This document shows, one piece after another, positions 46,064 to 58,403 of a stretch of DNA of 64,000 nt. A program made the position numbers and the translations under genes. Source of the stretch: Zeus faber (lineage: Eukaryota > Chordata > Actinopteri > Zeiformes > Zeidae). The stretch spans positions 30,648,729 to 30,712,728 of the forward strand of contig OY482854.1 in the NCBI GenBank assembly GCA_960531495.1. Reading direction: 5' to 3'. The notes under the pieces are model-generated. The model did not search any database, was not told the origin of the DNA, and worked only from the letters and a program-made list of their open reading frames with translations. How positions within the stretch are numbered: position 1 is the stretch's first letter; every line of letters begins with the position of its first letter.

Positions 46064-46529
46064 CTCTCCCATCCCTCAGGCTCTGCATATCTCTCTCGTT
46101 GTGGAAATTACAGCCACTCAGTTGGTGCTCGATGCGTGCGGTGAGATAGTTCAGGTTAATCAGAAAATACAACCGTCACTCAGTCTGAGTTCATAGCATC
46201 GACGATGGCAATCAGCGGGAAGCCCGTCACAGGTCACACAGAACAGCAAACAGCGTCTCCCTCCGAGCAACTTCCTTCAGGGTTTATATCAACTGCCTCA
46301 CATGGAGCCTTACTGTGAGGGTGTCACAAAGGCATTTGCTGAGGGTGTAGTCATATGTATAGGTCACAAAAAGGCAGCTGCAATGGTTTCAGCAGTTTCA
46401 ACATCTTGGCTTAACAACTTCTAGTTGTAAGCTGCCCGACAACAGGGCCAACAGTAGGAAATGGTCCTGCTGTTGGTAAAGCAGATATGGGATTACACGT
46501 GGGCATAGGGTAAGTTCAGTATTTCCTAT
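46063..46529. other. Unassigned sequence
   Basis: No feature recognised. Confidence 0.6.
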
Positions 46530-46765
46530 TCCACTCTCTCTCTCAATCCCTACCTCTTTCTTTTTTTCTGCCCCCTCCCTCTCGTTCTTTCACCCCATTG
46601 TCTCTTCCCACCCCCTCCCTCATCTCTACCTATTGCTCTCTCTCTCTCCATCCCTCCCTCGCCCCCTCTCTCCCTGTTTCTCTCTCCCTCACGCCCTCTC
46701 TCTACCTCTCTCCCTCGCCCTCTCTCGCTCGCTCTCTCTCCATCTTCTCCCGCCCCCTCCCGTAC
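46530..46765. repeat. Polypyrimidine tract
   Basis: CTCTCC/CCCTCC-rich, similar to 34325-34615. Confidence 0.85.
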
Positions 46766-47527
46766 CACTTCCTGTCCTGAGCTTCGGTCGCTGCAGAAGA
46801 CACAGTTCTTCCCTCTTCCTCTCCGACCAGAGGCGTGGTCCTCTCAACAGTGAAGCGAGGGAAGAGTCCCGTGTCGCGTGGCCTTTAACGAACACGCTGC
46901 TCCGACCTGATAAGAACAAATTAAATCACCGGCGTCCGTAACTCCACACCGCTTACTTTCACTTCCTCCCATAAATCAGCCCAGCGCTCGGTGGGTTGGC
47001 CATCTTGTATTTTTTCTTTTTTTTTGTATTTCCACGGACGGCGGCTGAACTGAATTCTGACTCCACGGGCGTTGAGCCAATGCACAGCTGTCCCATTAAA
47101 AAAATCTAAAGGCCAAAACAAAAGTGTTTCTGCACTGAGTAGTTTGGTGGGCAGATCAATTATTAATGTGAAACGCTCCCAATGAACTGATGTCCAAGAT
47201 GCTTTCTTAAAGAATGGGAAATAGATTAAAAAAAAAAAAAAAAAGGTTTGATAAGGCCTCAACGGTCCTCGACGACGCCTGGGGACCTTTCACGCGTTCC
47301 CAGAGCTAGAATTGGAACCGCCCTCCATCCGCCCTCCATTTTTTTTACATCAGGGGATACCTCCACTTCACGGCTGGAGTGCAACCGGACCCGCTGGCGT
47401 CGAAGCCAAGAGCAAATGATGGGAAGTGCTCTGCTGTCGGCAGAGATGTGGACTGGGATCATTGTGACCTGGACTCCAGTCGTCTCCGGTCGCTGTTTTG
47501 AGGACTTGCAACGTGGCAGAAAATAAA
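46766..47527. other. Unassigned sequence with A-run
   Basis: A-run at 47228-47244. A plus-strand frame (47248-47526) and a minus-strand frame (47259-47585) overlap; neither is recognised. Confidence 0.55.
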
Positions 47528-47585
47528 CCACTTGAGACTCGACTTGGACTTGGAAGTTAATGACTCGTGACTTGACTTGAGACAC
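47528..47585. repeat. GACTTGACTTGG-type repeat block, left
   Basis: GAGACTCGACTTGGACTTGG and CGTGACTTGACTTGAGAC are typical of a teleost repeat made of ACTTG units. Similar text recurs at 48548-48640. Confidence 0.5.
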
Positions 47586-48547
47586 GTTATTTGTGTTTAT
47601 TTTTATTTATTTGTTTGGTCATCAGTTAAATGTTTTCAAATACAGATACTTTAGTAAAATAAGTTTCTCAAATGTATTAAATATTTTTGCACTTTTTGAC
47701 AAAATATTGGTCAAAACATTGGTAGTCGGTTAGGTCTCTCCAAAATAAAGATTGGCATCGGACCCAAATATTTGGAATCGGTCGGACTCTAAAAATATAC
47801 AGTAGAAGGGTAATAATTTTTTTTCCATCATCTTATGATATATATTGTCATATCACACTGCCCTAGTATAAAATATAAAATATAAAGATGTTCAACGTTG
47901 TCAATGTTCCCATTTACAAGTGTCATTTTAACGTTACCCGTTATGCGAGCGCACACTCTGAGTGGCATTGTCCTGATTGGATGACCACCCTGTCAGTCAA
48001 GCTCTTCGCTACCTCAGGGTTTTTTCCCACGAGAAGCTTGTTTCCCTCCTGCTGCTTACACACACACACAAAGTATGATCAGATCAGAACATCATGCAGC
48101 CGCCGCTACGCCAAGAGTCATCACTTTCGGATTCCAGAATTTGATTCAATAATTTTCATTCAATCAAATCAATTTGTGCAAATCTGTTCATAACTTTTTG
48201 AGAAATTCTGCAAACAGGCAGACAGACAGACAGGGGCGGATTGTGACAAACTTCGATGTTGTGGTCTGGCTGTCAGTATTTCAGTGTTTAAAAGTGGTGG
48301 GGAGGGAATTTTTTTTTGATTAAGAAATTAATAAATACGTATTTTTAAACAAGTTATTGGTTTTTGTTTGATTACATTTATTTTAATGAATATCAATTAT
48401 AATACAAATTCAATTCATTGTCATACTTTTTGAACAGGTTAGATTGATTTGTCAATATCATTATTAGACAAACTAAAACCTTGTCTTTCTCTTTATAAAG
48501 AGAGAATACTGCATGTAAAACTGCAGTATCTTGGGTGGAAAAATAGT
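47586..48547. other. Sequence between the two ACTTG blocks
   Basis: AT-rich. 47720-47790 has ATCGGACCCAAATATTTGGA and ATCGGTCGGACTC, resembling another fish repeat. The two ACTTG blocks may be ends of one roughly 1.1-kb element. Confidence 0.4.
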
Positions 48548-48640
48548 CCCTTGACTTGGGACGTGACTTGTCTTTAACTAAGGACTCGACTTGACTTGCC
48601 CAAGAAAAAAATGACTCGGGACTTTCTTGAGACTTGGATA
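48548..48640. repeat. GACTTGACTTGG-type repeat block, right
   Basis: CCCTTGACTTGGGACGTGAC, GGACTCGACTTGACTTG and TGACTCGGGAC. Confidence 0.5.
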
Positions 48641-48761
48641 AGAGGGATTTGGTCACATGTCTGGTTGTTGGATTGATAGACCAGCACAAATCTTTTGAAA
48701 GAAAGAAAGAAAAATGCATTCATACCAACTGTAGAAACTGCAGACAATGGTAATGTGAGTA

Positions 48762-49052
48762 CAGGTACTCCTCACTTAACGACTTTCCTGTTTGATGACC
48801 ATGCGGACTTAGGACCAGCTCTCTGATCAGTCTGTATCGTACGCAGCGCGGCGTCTCAGCATCAATCATCTCATCTCATCACCGTTCTCGGTCAGTCTCG
48901 TTCCCGCAGTCGGTCGGTGTTCACTGCACTAGTGTTTGCAATCTCCACGACTGTGAGATAACGGTTAAGGGGGTGGGTCCTCGATTATCGACCAATTCGC
49001 TTAACGACCTGATTGTAGGAACTGAACTCGGTGGTTAAGTGAGGAGTACCTG
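48762..49052. mobile_element. MITE of Tigger/pogo type
   Basis: A 291-bp element with terminal inverted repeats starting CAGGTACTCCTCACTTAAC (21 of 22 bases paired) and flanked by TA on both sides (48760-48761 and 49053-49054), the target duplication of the Tc1/mariner superfamily. No coding capacity; it would need a transposase supplied in trans. Confidence 0.85.
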
Positions 49053-49111
49053 TATTTGAAAAATAATGGTTGGCAACGGTGAACGTAAGCTGCACCGTGC
49101 GATAGTAGGGA

Positions 49112-49292
49112 GGGATGGTAGCCCAGGAGGTAGGAGGTAAAGGTTGCTTGTTTGATCCCAGGCTCCTCCTGCTAGCATGCTGTAGTGTCTCTGAGCAAGA
49201 CACTTAACCCCTAATTGCTCCTGATGGCTGCGTCCGTCGCTGTTTGAATAATTGTAAGTCGCTTTGGATAAAAGCGTCTGCTAAATGTAATC
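49112..49292 (+). mobile_element. SINE B, copy 3
   Basis: Same body and tail as the copies at 29714-29940 and 35641-35827 (GCTAGCATGCTGTAGTGTC, AATAATTGTAAGTCGC). The head is altered: AGGAGGTAGGAGGTAAAGG lacks part of the GTGGTCTAGTG A-box region. Confidence 0.8.
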
Positions 49293-49689
49293 TAGTACGA
49301 ATGAAGATTCAGCAGCTGGATTGAGTATTTCTCACCTCAAATTTATTCAGTTATGGATTTAGGTACACTGATGAAGTGAAATCAGTGAAGGTTTAGGTAC
49401 TTCATACAATGAAACACTACTACTCATTGCCTGAAGAACTAGGGGCCTCAGGAGGGAAGCGACACCCACTGGAACAGAGCGTCTTGGAACAAGATGGTTT
49501 CGAGGCATGTCAGAATGGCTAGAATGCATAATCTGAGTGGTATTTTCAGCAACAAAACAAACTTCAGATATGTTTTGGTGACCTCAGAGATCTATATTAA
49601 CTTGTTGAAAAGGATTATAGAATAATATTAGTATAATATTAGAGAAAGGTCACCTTTAAAACTCAGTCTCTCAGTAACACATTCACCCT
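49293..49689. other. Unassigned sequence
   Basis: No feature recognised. Confidence 0.6.
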
Positions 49690-50180
49690 AAAGCACAAAT
49701 AAACAGCCTCAACAATCCTTCCAGAACCTTCTCCTTGGACTCATCTGCCCCCTCTTCCCTGGCTCCGTCGCTGCTTGTATCAGACGTGCCTGCGGGGGGC
49801 TACACGGAGCGACTCCTCCGCATCGACGATCGATGGTCAGCTTCCAAACTCCAGCTTCGCCGCTCCATTTCTCATCCTCCACCTGCAGGTCGCCTAGCAA
49901 CACCATCGCCATGGAGCTCTGTCATCCCGGCTGTGACTTTTCTCGAACCGGCCACGGCGATGGTCGGCCCCTCCGCGGCCGCCAGGACGGCTGGCCCGGC
50001 AGCCGCCTTTCAGAGGAGACCGGAGAACCTCAGCGTCCATCTGGACTCCTCCGCACTCCTCCTCAGAAGGACCTTCTCTCCGACTTTACACTGAATCTAA
50101 CAAACGCCAAACAACTCACCAGAAGCCTCCTTCATTTCCATCGTAGTCGTAAACGGCATGTGACTAAAGAAAATAAATAA
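49690..50180 (+). CDS. GC-rich open block, possible exon (doubtful)
   Basis: One frame is open from about 49690 to the TAA at 50178-50180 (163 codons; first ATG 49833), with a basic C-terminus ending RSRKRHVTKENK. A second frame is open from 49735 to 50094 (119 codons). The block is distinctly GC-richer than its flanks and stops where AT-rich sequence resumes. I recognise no domain in either frame. It could be a terminal exon, a retroposed coding remnant or chance openness. Confidence 0.2.
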
Positions 50181-50706
50181 AACCTCCGCCCCTCCGCGGA
50201 GTTGGGTGTCACTACATCAATAAATCCATTTTTATATCCATTTGAATGTATTTGTGTATTTTTTAGTTTTGTGCATCGTTGCGAGTGCAACGTAAAGTAC
50301 GTTTAAAATAAGTAAAACTTTACTCACTTAAACTTTATAACTTTAAAAAATAATCCCTATCGCACTGTTATTCTGGAGAAAACTCTTCTCAAATATGAAG
50401 AGTCACTCAAATATTTTGTGACGCGAAAGCCACGGGGGTGGGGCACGACGACTCTGAGACTTGGAACTGTTTTCGGATTCAGTGTAAAGCCGGACGTTTC
50501 CTCTCAACCACTTTCCAACCCTCCCTGCGACTTCTCATCTTTTTGAAAGAAAAACCTTCTCGCTGTGGGGCTGCTACTTGCTCTTATTGAAGGTTTTGCT
50601 GACGGTGACTGATGTACCGTCGGTTCCACGACTTCTGACGAACTGCTTGAGTGGAAGTGGCTTGGGATGAAAAAACACCCGCGTGACGCAACGCCGAAGC
50701 AACGCA
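50181..50706. other. Unassigned sequence
   Basis: No feature recognised apart from a short CCGCCCCTCCGCGG inverted motif at 50188-50201. Confidence 0.6.
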
Positions 50707-51592
<886 letters not shown>

Positions 51593-51638
51593 TAATAATA
51601 ATAAGAATAATAATCATAATAATAATAATAATAATAAT
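51593..51638. repeat. Imperfect (AAT)n microsatellite
   Basis: TAATAATAA with two substituted units. Confidence 0.9.
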
Positions 51639-53095
51639 TTCTGACTATTTGATTCACCAATCAAAGTCTTTGCATTGCCTTTTAATTCTGGTTCAAGGTC
51701 TGTGCAGCTTTAGTTCTTCTTCTCTCATGGGAATTAGCATGAGACGCAGGTAAACATTTTAAAAGTGATTTTCCCACAGGAACTAATTAATTTGTACTGC
51801 TGTTTGTTTTCAAGATGGTCGCTGTTGCAGATGGAACGTCGCCTTTTTTCTCGTCCTCGCTCTGTGTCGAGCCCAGAACACAGCAAACACAACCTTTCAC
51901 ACACTCTCCCGCTCTTTGTCAAACCACTTTCCCTTGTTCATACAAAGGTGTTTTAACTACTCTGCTGTGACGGGAGCCTCCGGGAGGTTAAGATGTCTGT
52001 GGGAAATCAAATATTTCTGCATTGGCTGCTTATTGTGTATCTGCACTTGGAAAGTGTCAGTCGCACTCTACTGAACTGCATCAGTGTCAGAAGGAACTTT
52101 ATCCTTCCAGTTAGTTCTGACATTAGAGCTTCTTTTCATTCATACATGCAAGACTAAACTGAAGAGTTAAATTACCTCCTTTTTAGTGTTGGACTACTCG
52201 ATATTAGAAGTTTTCAGTCATATTTCTGAGTTATCTATGTAGCAGACATAACGGCATGATTGCCTGCCTTGGACTCTCCCACAGAGATTCACAGGAGCGG
52301 GGTATGAACACTGTGGAGACCCCGGATCTACTAATATTTCTCTTCATTCCCAAAAAATAAAGAGGTCAATTGGGATACTCCCCAGACAGGGATGTGGACC
52401 TTCACCCCACGGGGCAGAACAAAGAAAAACGTCTAGATGACCATATGTTCTGTTGCATTGGCCGAGTCAACAGAGTCCCACCCCCCCCCCCCCCGAGACC
52501 TCCCTCAACACCCCCCCACCACATTTTCTCTTTCTTTCTCCCTTCCCCCACAACCACATTCTTCCCTTTTGATCACGGATACCCCACCCCACACATAAGA
52601 CCTTTGTGTTGAACTATCGTCTGCATCCTGACAGACGGACAATTAGATCCGATCAGTCGATAAATAGTAGAGTGAGAAACCACTCAAGGACCCCAAGGGG
52701 GTCAGTGGACCGAACAATGAACAACTTTTTTTCCCCCCTCCTTACCCTGTTTCCCTCTGAAGACCCCCATCGAGGCTATCCCAGGACACGCCTGGAAGGA
52801 GAACAGCCACCTGGATACTTGGCATGTGTAAGAGAGTGATGGAGAAAGTGTCCACGTCACGCACATCGCCCCATCGCTGGCGCCGTGGCCTCCGTCTGTA
52901 CAGTCAGAGGGAGAGATGTGGACGCAATCTGTGGCCGCCTATTTTGCCTATAAGAGAGAGCCGGCCCGGTTGGCCTATTTTAGATCCGGGGCTATTCATA
53001 AAACATTCATATAGATTTCATATGCATAGACGTCTTGAACCCAGCACATTATAGGGAGTTCTAAAATACATCTGCTGATGCACATGCACATACTT
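51639..53095. other. Unassigned sequence with a C-run
   Basis: A C-run of about 14 bases at 52481-52494 is followed by further C-rich sequence to 52520. 52683-52712 (AAGGACCCCAAGGGGGTCAG) is loosely like the family C tail. 52840-53060 lies where the upstream half of LTR-like D copy 2 would be, but differs from copy 1. Confidence 0.5.
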
Positions 53096-53209
53096 AGCAC
53101 ATCTCTGATCTGGCCCTTGTACAAGTAAAACCAACGTCTGTCTGCTTCTTTATTTAAGACCACCGATTGACAAACTGCAGATTAAAGCCACGCTTTAATT
53201 TTTGTAACA
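53096..53209 (+). mobile_element. LTR-like element D, copy 2 (3' part)
   Basis: 114 bases closely matching 18916-19030 and ending TTTTGTAACA. Upstream sequence is not obviously related to copy 1, so either the copies share only this terminus or the rest has diverged. Confidence 0.5.
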
Positions 53210-53330
53210 GTGGCAATAGCTGTGTTTAGATTCAAAGTCAGTTCCATTCCGAAGTTGCTTGGACTATTTCGTTTTTTTTTTGTTTTGTTTTGTTTTAATG
53301 AATTCTTCATCCTACGTTGTTTCCAGGAAT
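53210..53330. other. T-rich spacer
   Basis: Contains TTTTGTTTTGTTTTG. Nothing recognised. Confidence 0.6.
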
Positions 53331-53460
53331 TCAGCATCAAAACTAAAAGCTCCAGTGTCTTATTCAGCATCTAAACAGGAAGTTCCAGTGTCGTAGTCAA
53401 CATCAAAACAGGAAGTTCCAGTGTCTTCTTCAGCATCAAAACAGGAGGTTCCGGTACCTG
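53331..53460. repeat. 33-bp tandem repeat, 4 copies
   Basis: Units start with TCAGCATCAAAAC or a variant at 53331, 53364, 53397 and 53430, each containing AGGAAGTTCCAGTGTC. The period is exactly 33 in every case. AGGAAGTTCC contains an ETS/STAT-like palindromic core. Confidence 0.95.
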
Positions 53461-53998
53461 CTGTTCCAACATGGCCGCAACGCCCTGCAGGTCCAATCAG
53501 TGTTTGATGTGACTCGGATCACATCAAACACTGCGTCTCTGTGGATAAAGAGCAAAGTGGCTCAATCCAGACAAAAGCTTCTTATTAGACAAATCTTTCA
53601 AGAGTTCTCATATCTTCTATCATAAAAAGAAAAGTCTTCTGAATAATTCAAGAGACCCGGCAATTACCTGCCTGAAATTGTCTCTGGTATCAGCGAGGAA
53701 TAAAACCTGACCTCCAATATTCTGGGGACGATAATCATCGCATTATGAAGATGGTGCTGATGATAGAAGGTACTTGAGCTGAAATGAGCGATAATGCAGC
53801 TCGCTGCTCCCTCGCAGGAAGTGATTCCTGGATGACACGTCTGAATCCCTCTGAGCACTAATCCACACTGACATAATAGACTTTATATTTACTTTTCCGT
53901 AAAGGTGGCTATACATTACAACAGAGGACTTCAATTTTTTCTGCCCGATGACACCTTGGTAGATAGAGAAACAGAGCAGGGATCCCCTATATTTTCTA
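53461..53998. other. Unassigned sequence
   Basis: No feature recognised. Confidence 0.6.
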
Positions 53999-54036
53999 TT
54001 AAAAAAAAAAAAAAAAAAAAAACAACAAAAAAAAAA
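53999..54036. repeat. Poly-A run
   Basis: Two A-runs separated by CAACA. Confidence 0.9.
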
Positions 54037-55466
54037 CATTTTAAGACTGGCCTATAATAACATTTATAATGAACCTATTTACATTGTATGAAAAAAATCT
54101 GTGAAATCCACCATTTTTTTTGTTTTCACAATTAGATTACAGCTTTCACAAATGTAAAATTTGAAGTTCTGTTAAGGCTTTTTATTGTCTAGTGCAGGTG
54201 TGTCTATAAGTACAGTTTTTTTTTTTGTTTTTGTTTTTTAAATCAAGACCTGGTCTTAAATAGCTTGTGTGTAGGGTTAAAAAAACCTCCACATTTACTG
54301 TTTTCACGAATAAAATCTAAATGGTGGGATTTCGAAATTAAACGCAACATTTACAGAATAAAATCAACATTTTGAGATGGAAGACTAAATGCAACAATTC
54401 AATCATAAATCATTAAGACAACATTTTGAGGAAAAAAGTATACAACAATATAATGACGTTTTGGAGATTTGCATACATAGCCTGAAGTGAAGGTATCCTG
54501 TTTGTAGTTATTCTCAAATTTCAACTTTTTTTCCCTGATAATTTTTTCAATCTCGCAGTCCTCTTATATCTTGAAATTTGAAGGTTTTCTTTTCTCAAAA
54601 CTTCAACTTTACTTTCAAAATGTTGTTGTTATTGTCCTTAATCTTGTAATTGTGATGTCATTCTCAAAATGTTCTCAAAACATTACATTCTCCATGACAG
54701 CACCAAGCCTGTATTGTCTCATTTCAGAGACCCTTGGAAACAACTTGGGGAAAATGATAGATGCACCAAAATGGAGGGATTGTTTTTTTTTTCCATTGAC
54801 ATGCTTCATGTGATTTTGGGGGAACAATCAAATTGGTAAGTCAGACCCAATCACAGAAAACATGAACATTATAAAGATGGGGAAAGTGACTCCCACAAAG
54901 TGATGCGAGGCTCGAGAGAAGTGTGGATATAAACCAGTCAAACTAAACGCAGTTCTGACCTTCATCCCTCCGGGCGACGCCATCATGGACCTTGAGCTGG
55001 AAGAGGCGGCGGCGGAACAAGTCATCCAACAATTTGTGTTGCTTGGTTTCCGTCGGCGACGCAGTAACAACCGGCCATGACACGTCGACAAATGAAGACA
55101 GATTGCTTATGATGACACAGGTCCGACTTAATTAACTCTCTGCCAAACGGGGCCCAGGGGGCGTTGTGGGGCGAAGGGGTGTGTTTGGGGCGGAGGACGG
55201 GATGTCAGAGTGACGGAGGCCAAGATGAGGCTTTGATCAGCTGCAGTCCTGGGACTCGAGACTACCTGGGACTCTGGTCTGGTCTACATTGGACTCTGGT
55301 TCCATGCAGACCAGATGTTTTCAGAAATATCCCTACAGGATGTGTGTGGACCAGGCCTATGGGTTTTGATTAAACTTGCTATTTAAGTGCATTTCTATGG
55401 TTGTGGTGATTTATGAGTTGCAGGAGTGTTTGTGAGCGGGACAGTACAAGCTACAGTATGTAGAAC
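54037..55466. other. Unassigned AT-rich sequence
   Basis: T-rich at 54210-54240. A GC-richer block at 54960-55370 has short unrecognised frames. Confidence 0.6.
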
Positions 55467-55472
55467 TGTGTG

Positions 55473-55508
<36 letters not shown>
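55467..55508. repeat. (GT)n microsatellite
   Basis: GT repeat with one CG interruption. Confidence 0.95.
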
Positions 55509-55509
<1 letters not shown>

Positions 55510-56579
55510 ACGCCCATCGTACCCTAGCAATGCACTTAACCTCCATAAGTAGTGGAGCTGAACCGCTCAACGCCAGGATAGAACTGTTTGTATAGAGTGT
55601 GTGTGTGAGCAGTTTGTGTTGTAAGAGCTCCTGATGTGATGATTTATGGCTTTACATCCAACTGGAATGTTTTTTGAACAGGGGGACACGTTTCCACCTC
55701 GGCCTCCTACTGTTTTTTCACCTGTATGTTGTTAAAATATAAAAACATTAAATACTCTTATGTAACTCAGACACTGCAATAAACTGACAAAGATCTGTGG
55801 AAAAGACCATATCAGTGTCAAATATTTCTATGCCATTAACTAAAAAACCCACTTTACATTTACTGACCGTTTTCAAGATGAACACAGATTTTAGGTACAT
55901 TTGGTGGCATTTGGCATTTTTTCTGCACCATTTGAAAGAAAGTGGAGAATCAGAGCTACAGAACAAGGTGGCACTTGTGCAAATCAAGCAAATATTTTAA
56001 AAGCTATGACTTGTTAATGACAAGGGTGTGGCAAGCTGTGATTTTGAGATCACCCTCAAAGTTTTCCCAACACTTGGCTTCATTCAGCCAGCTCCCACAA
56101 TGCAAATGCATTGGAGGACCAACACAGCCGCATGGCTAGTTGCCACATGGCCACTTGACACACTGCTGTATGGGGACTTGACACCCTGCTGAATGGGGCA
56201 ATCTCTGCATTGTTTTTGTGTTTTTAGGGAATTTTAAACAGCGTCAACAACACACAACATCTTTTGTTTTTAAAAAGGATTTTATTTAACAGTAAGAATA
56301 TGCATGTTTATTGAAAGTGGAATTATTTAGGAGTTTAAAAGTGCAGACAACACAATAAAATGTAGAGTCTATCAATAACATGAGTGTCTGTATATAAGCC
56401 TCGGTGTGTCATTAAATATATAAATGTGCGTATGCCAAATATCTTTAAAGTTGTTGGAGTTATTATGTGGGCTCACCCCAACCCTAACCCAGCCTGAGAG
56501 CCTGTTTGGGGCCTCTTTTCATTTTCCTTTGGCCCAGGTAAACTTGAGAATCTTGTGCATCACCAACCTCAACATCAAG
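55509..56579. other. Unassigned sequence
   Basis: No gene recognised; AT-rich. Confidence 0.6.
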
Positions 56580-56888
56580 TCACATCATCAACTTCTTCTG
56601 TTGTAACAACAACTGCCGTGTTGTTGGTCTCCTCAGGTGGTTGTTGAAATATTCAGTTTCATCGCCACATTCAGGTTGAAATCCGTTGTTTGCAATGTTC
56701 TCCAAGTTCGTGATAACGCCAGTATCAAATCCAGTATCGGTGTCGTTCTTGATGTCGCTGTCGGAGAATTGACCATCATTGCGGAAAACTAAGTCCTGTT
56801 TGCTCTGCTTACACTGACTTATCGCACTGGTCAGATTAAGGTCCGTGATATGACTTAGATCTTCCTCCACCCGCTTCTCGTAATCCAT
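56580..56888 (-). CDS. Acidic N-terminal ORF of repeat family P (intact frame, function unknown)
   Basis: 102 codons starting at an ATG in a sensible position: the similar sequence upstream in copy 1 is also non-coding before this point. The peptide begins MDYEKRVEEDLSHITDLNL and is strongly acidic (SDSDIKNDTDTGFDTG). It is similar along its length to broken coding at 30130-30440. Near the end the two copies agree better in a +1 frame (IFQQPPEETNN / VVVTTEEVDDV), so this copy probably has a frameshift and originally ran on beyond the point where homology to copy 1 stops (56580). Probably the start of a transposon-encoded protein; the family is not identified. Confidence 0.4.
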   Translation of the reverse strand: MDYEKRVEEDLSHITDLNLTSAISQCKQSKQDLVFRNDGQFSDSDIKNDTDTGFDTGVITNLENIANNGFQPECGDETEYFNNHLRRPTTRQLLLQQKKLMM

Positions 56889-57412
56889 AAAAACACGGAG
56901 ACAAAAGTTTTCACAGACACGTGAAACCGAAGGATTCTCGTCTTGTTTACGGAAGTGATGTCAGCTTTTCTTCTTTGCGTGTTATGCCACCTACACAACA
57001 ATGTATCCAGGTGTGTGTAAAACTAGTAAAATCTTAAGATTGAACTATATCAAAACGGTTTCACATTGTGACTCCACATCACATGGAATAAGGAGGAATG
57101 ATCTTCACCTGGACGGTCGCTTTAAAGGAAACCATCGATCGGTGTTGTTCAGCGCTGTTCAGTGTCTCGGTAAGTGAACTGCGTTTCCCCATGTAATCTA
57201 ACTGGAATATTAAACTTGACGGTTTAACCTTTATCTACTACTTAGAAATCCGACTCTGTTTTGAAAATACGTTGAGAGATTAAAAAAAAAAAAAAAACAC
57301 AAGGCAACAACCTCATTTTCCTTCTTAAAGGGTTTTTTTTATCTTATATGGTGGCTGGTGGTGATTTTGGAAATGTGCGACAATGCAGGTTTTGCTGCGG
57401 TGGGTCACATTT
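56580..57412 (-). mobile_element. Repeat family P, copy 2
   Basis: The inverted partner of 29445-30440. Complementary blocks include CTGCGGTGGGTCACATTTGT (outer end), a T-run, GTTTCCCCATGTAATCTAAC and CGGTAAGTGAACTGCGTTTC. This copy has no SINE insertion and thus shows the pre-insertion state of copy 1. The inner end stops at the CACATCATCAACTTC region, so it is truncated. Confidence 0.65.
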
Positions 57413-58075
57413 GTGAAAGCAACAAAGCTTCCTCCTTCTCAAATTGAATAAACTAATACAAAATACAGAAAATTAAGTAACTTAGACATTGTATTTCCAT
57501 AGTTGTCGGCGAGACCAGGAGATCATTTTAAGCAGATTTTAATCCGACTCGGTTTATTCGGCCAAGTGTCCCAGTACATTTTCATATCAAAGCCACACAA
57601 CATCACATTTTTTGGCAACTTCTTTCTTGGAGGCTCGTGGGATGAGGAATTCTAAACGGTGCTCAGTAACAAAGTCCAAAGGAGAATCCCCGTTGGCCGA
57701 CATTGTGTTTGGAGCGTCCTCCCGTCTGTAAATCCCACAAGCTGCGACGAAAATCCTTTACATCTCAGATTCTCAATTTCTTTCACTTTGCAGAAAAAAT
57801 GTAAACACTGAAACGCTCTCATATCATGTCCAAATGAACAGAAAGGCCAGTGATGTGGTGCTTTATCACAGTCAACAGTTCATTTCTTCTCTGCCAGTTG
57901 GATCAGTATAATATGATGTAATGTAATATAATAATGGAATTGATTTCCTGCTCAGTGACCAAATCTGAAGAGAATGAGAATAAAACAGCATCGCAACCGG
58001 AAAATCGCAACCGGAAAATGATGCGACAGTTGAGCAGAACAATTGGGACGTTTGCGATAAAAGCATCAGATTCTC
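57413..58075. other. Unassigned sequence
   Basis: 57545-57575 (GACTCGGTTTATTCGGCCAA) resembles a short LINE-associated teleost motif. Otherwise nothing recognised. Confidence 0.5.
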
Positions 58076-58305
58076 AGGTGGGTTATCTCCCGACCAGGGG
58101 CCTTTCTGCATGGGGTGGGCATGGTCTCCCCGTGCTCACATGGGTCTCCAACATAAAAAACGACCCCAATTAAAAACATGCAGTTCGCCTTCCTGTCCCT
58201 GACCACGACATGCATCCACACCTGGAATTAGTCCCCGGGCTCCAACAAAGTGAGGGCTGCGCCTGGCCCTCCCTGGAGGAAGGACAGCTAGGATGCGAGA
58301 AATGT
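58076..58305 (+). mobile_element. SINE A, copy 5 (head truncated)
   Basis: Starts within the body at GGTGGGTTATCTCCCGACC and shares CTCCCCGTGCTCACATGGGT and CCCCAATTAAAAACATGCAG with copy 2 (22851-23248). These two plus-strand copies share the AATTAAAAACATGCAG insertion-like block and so may form a subfamily. Confidence 0.7.
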
Positions 58306-58324
58306 GGAAGCCAAAACTCTCGAG

Positions 58325-58325
<1 letters not shown>

Positions 58326-58403
<78 letters not shown>
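58326..58403. repeat. (GT)39 microsatellite
   Basis: 78 bases with one TTTGT interruption, directly after SINE A copy 5. Confidence 0.97.

Noticed and set aside
45670-46196. Ser-Leu-rich frames with Arg-Glu repeats at the end
   Set aside because: Translations of the CT tract and the (GA)24 tract.
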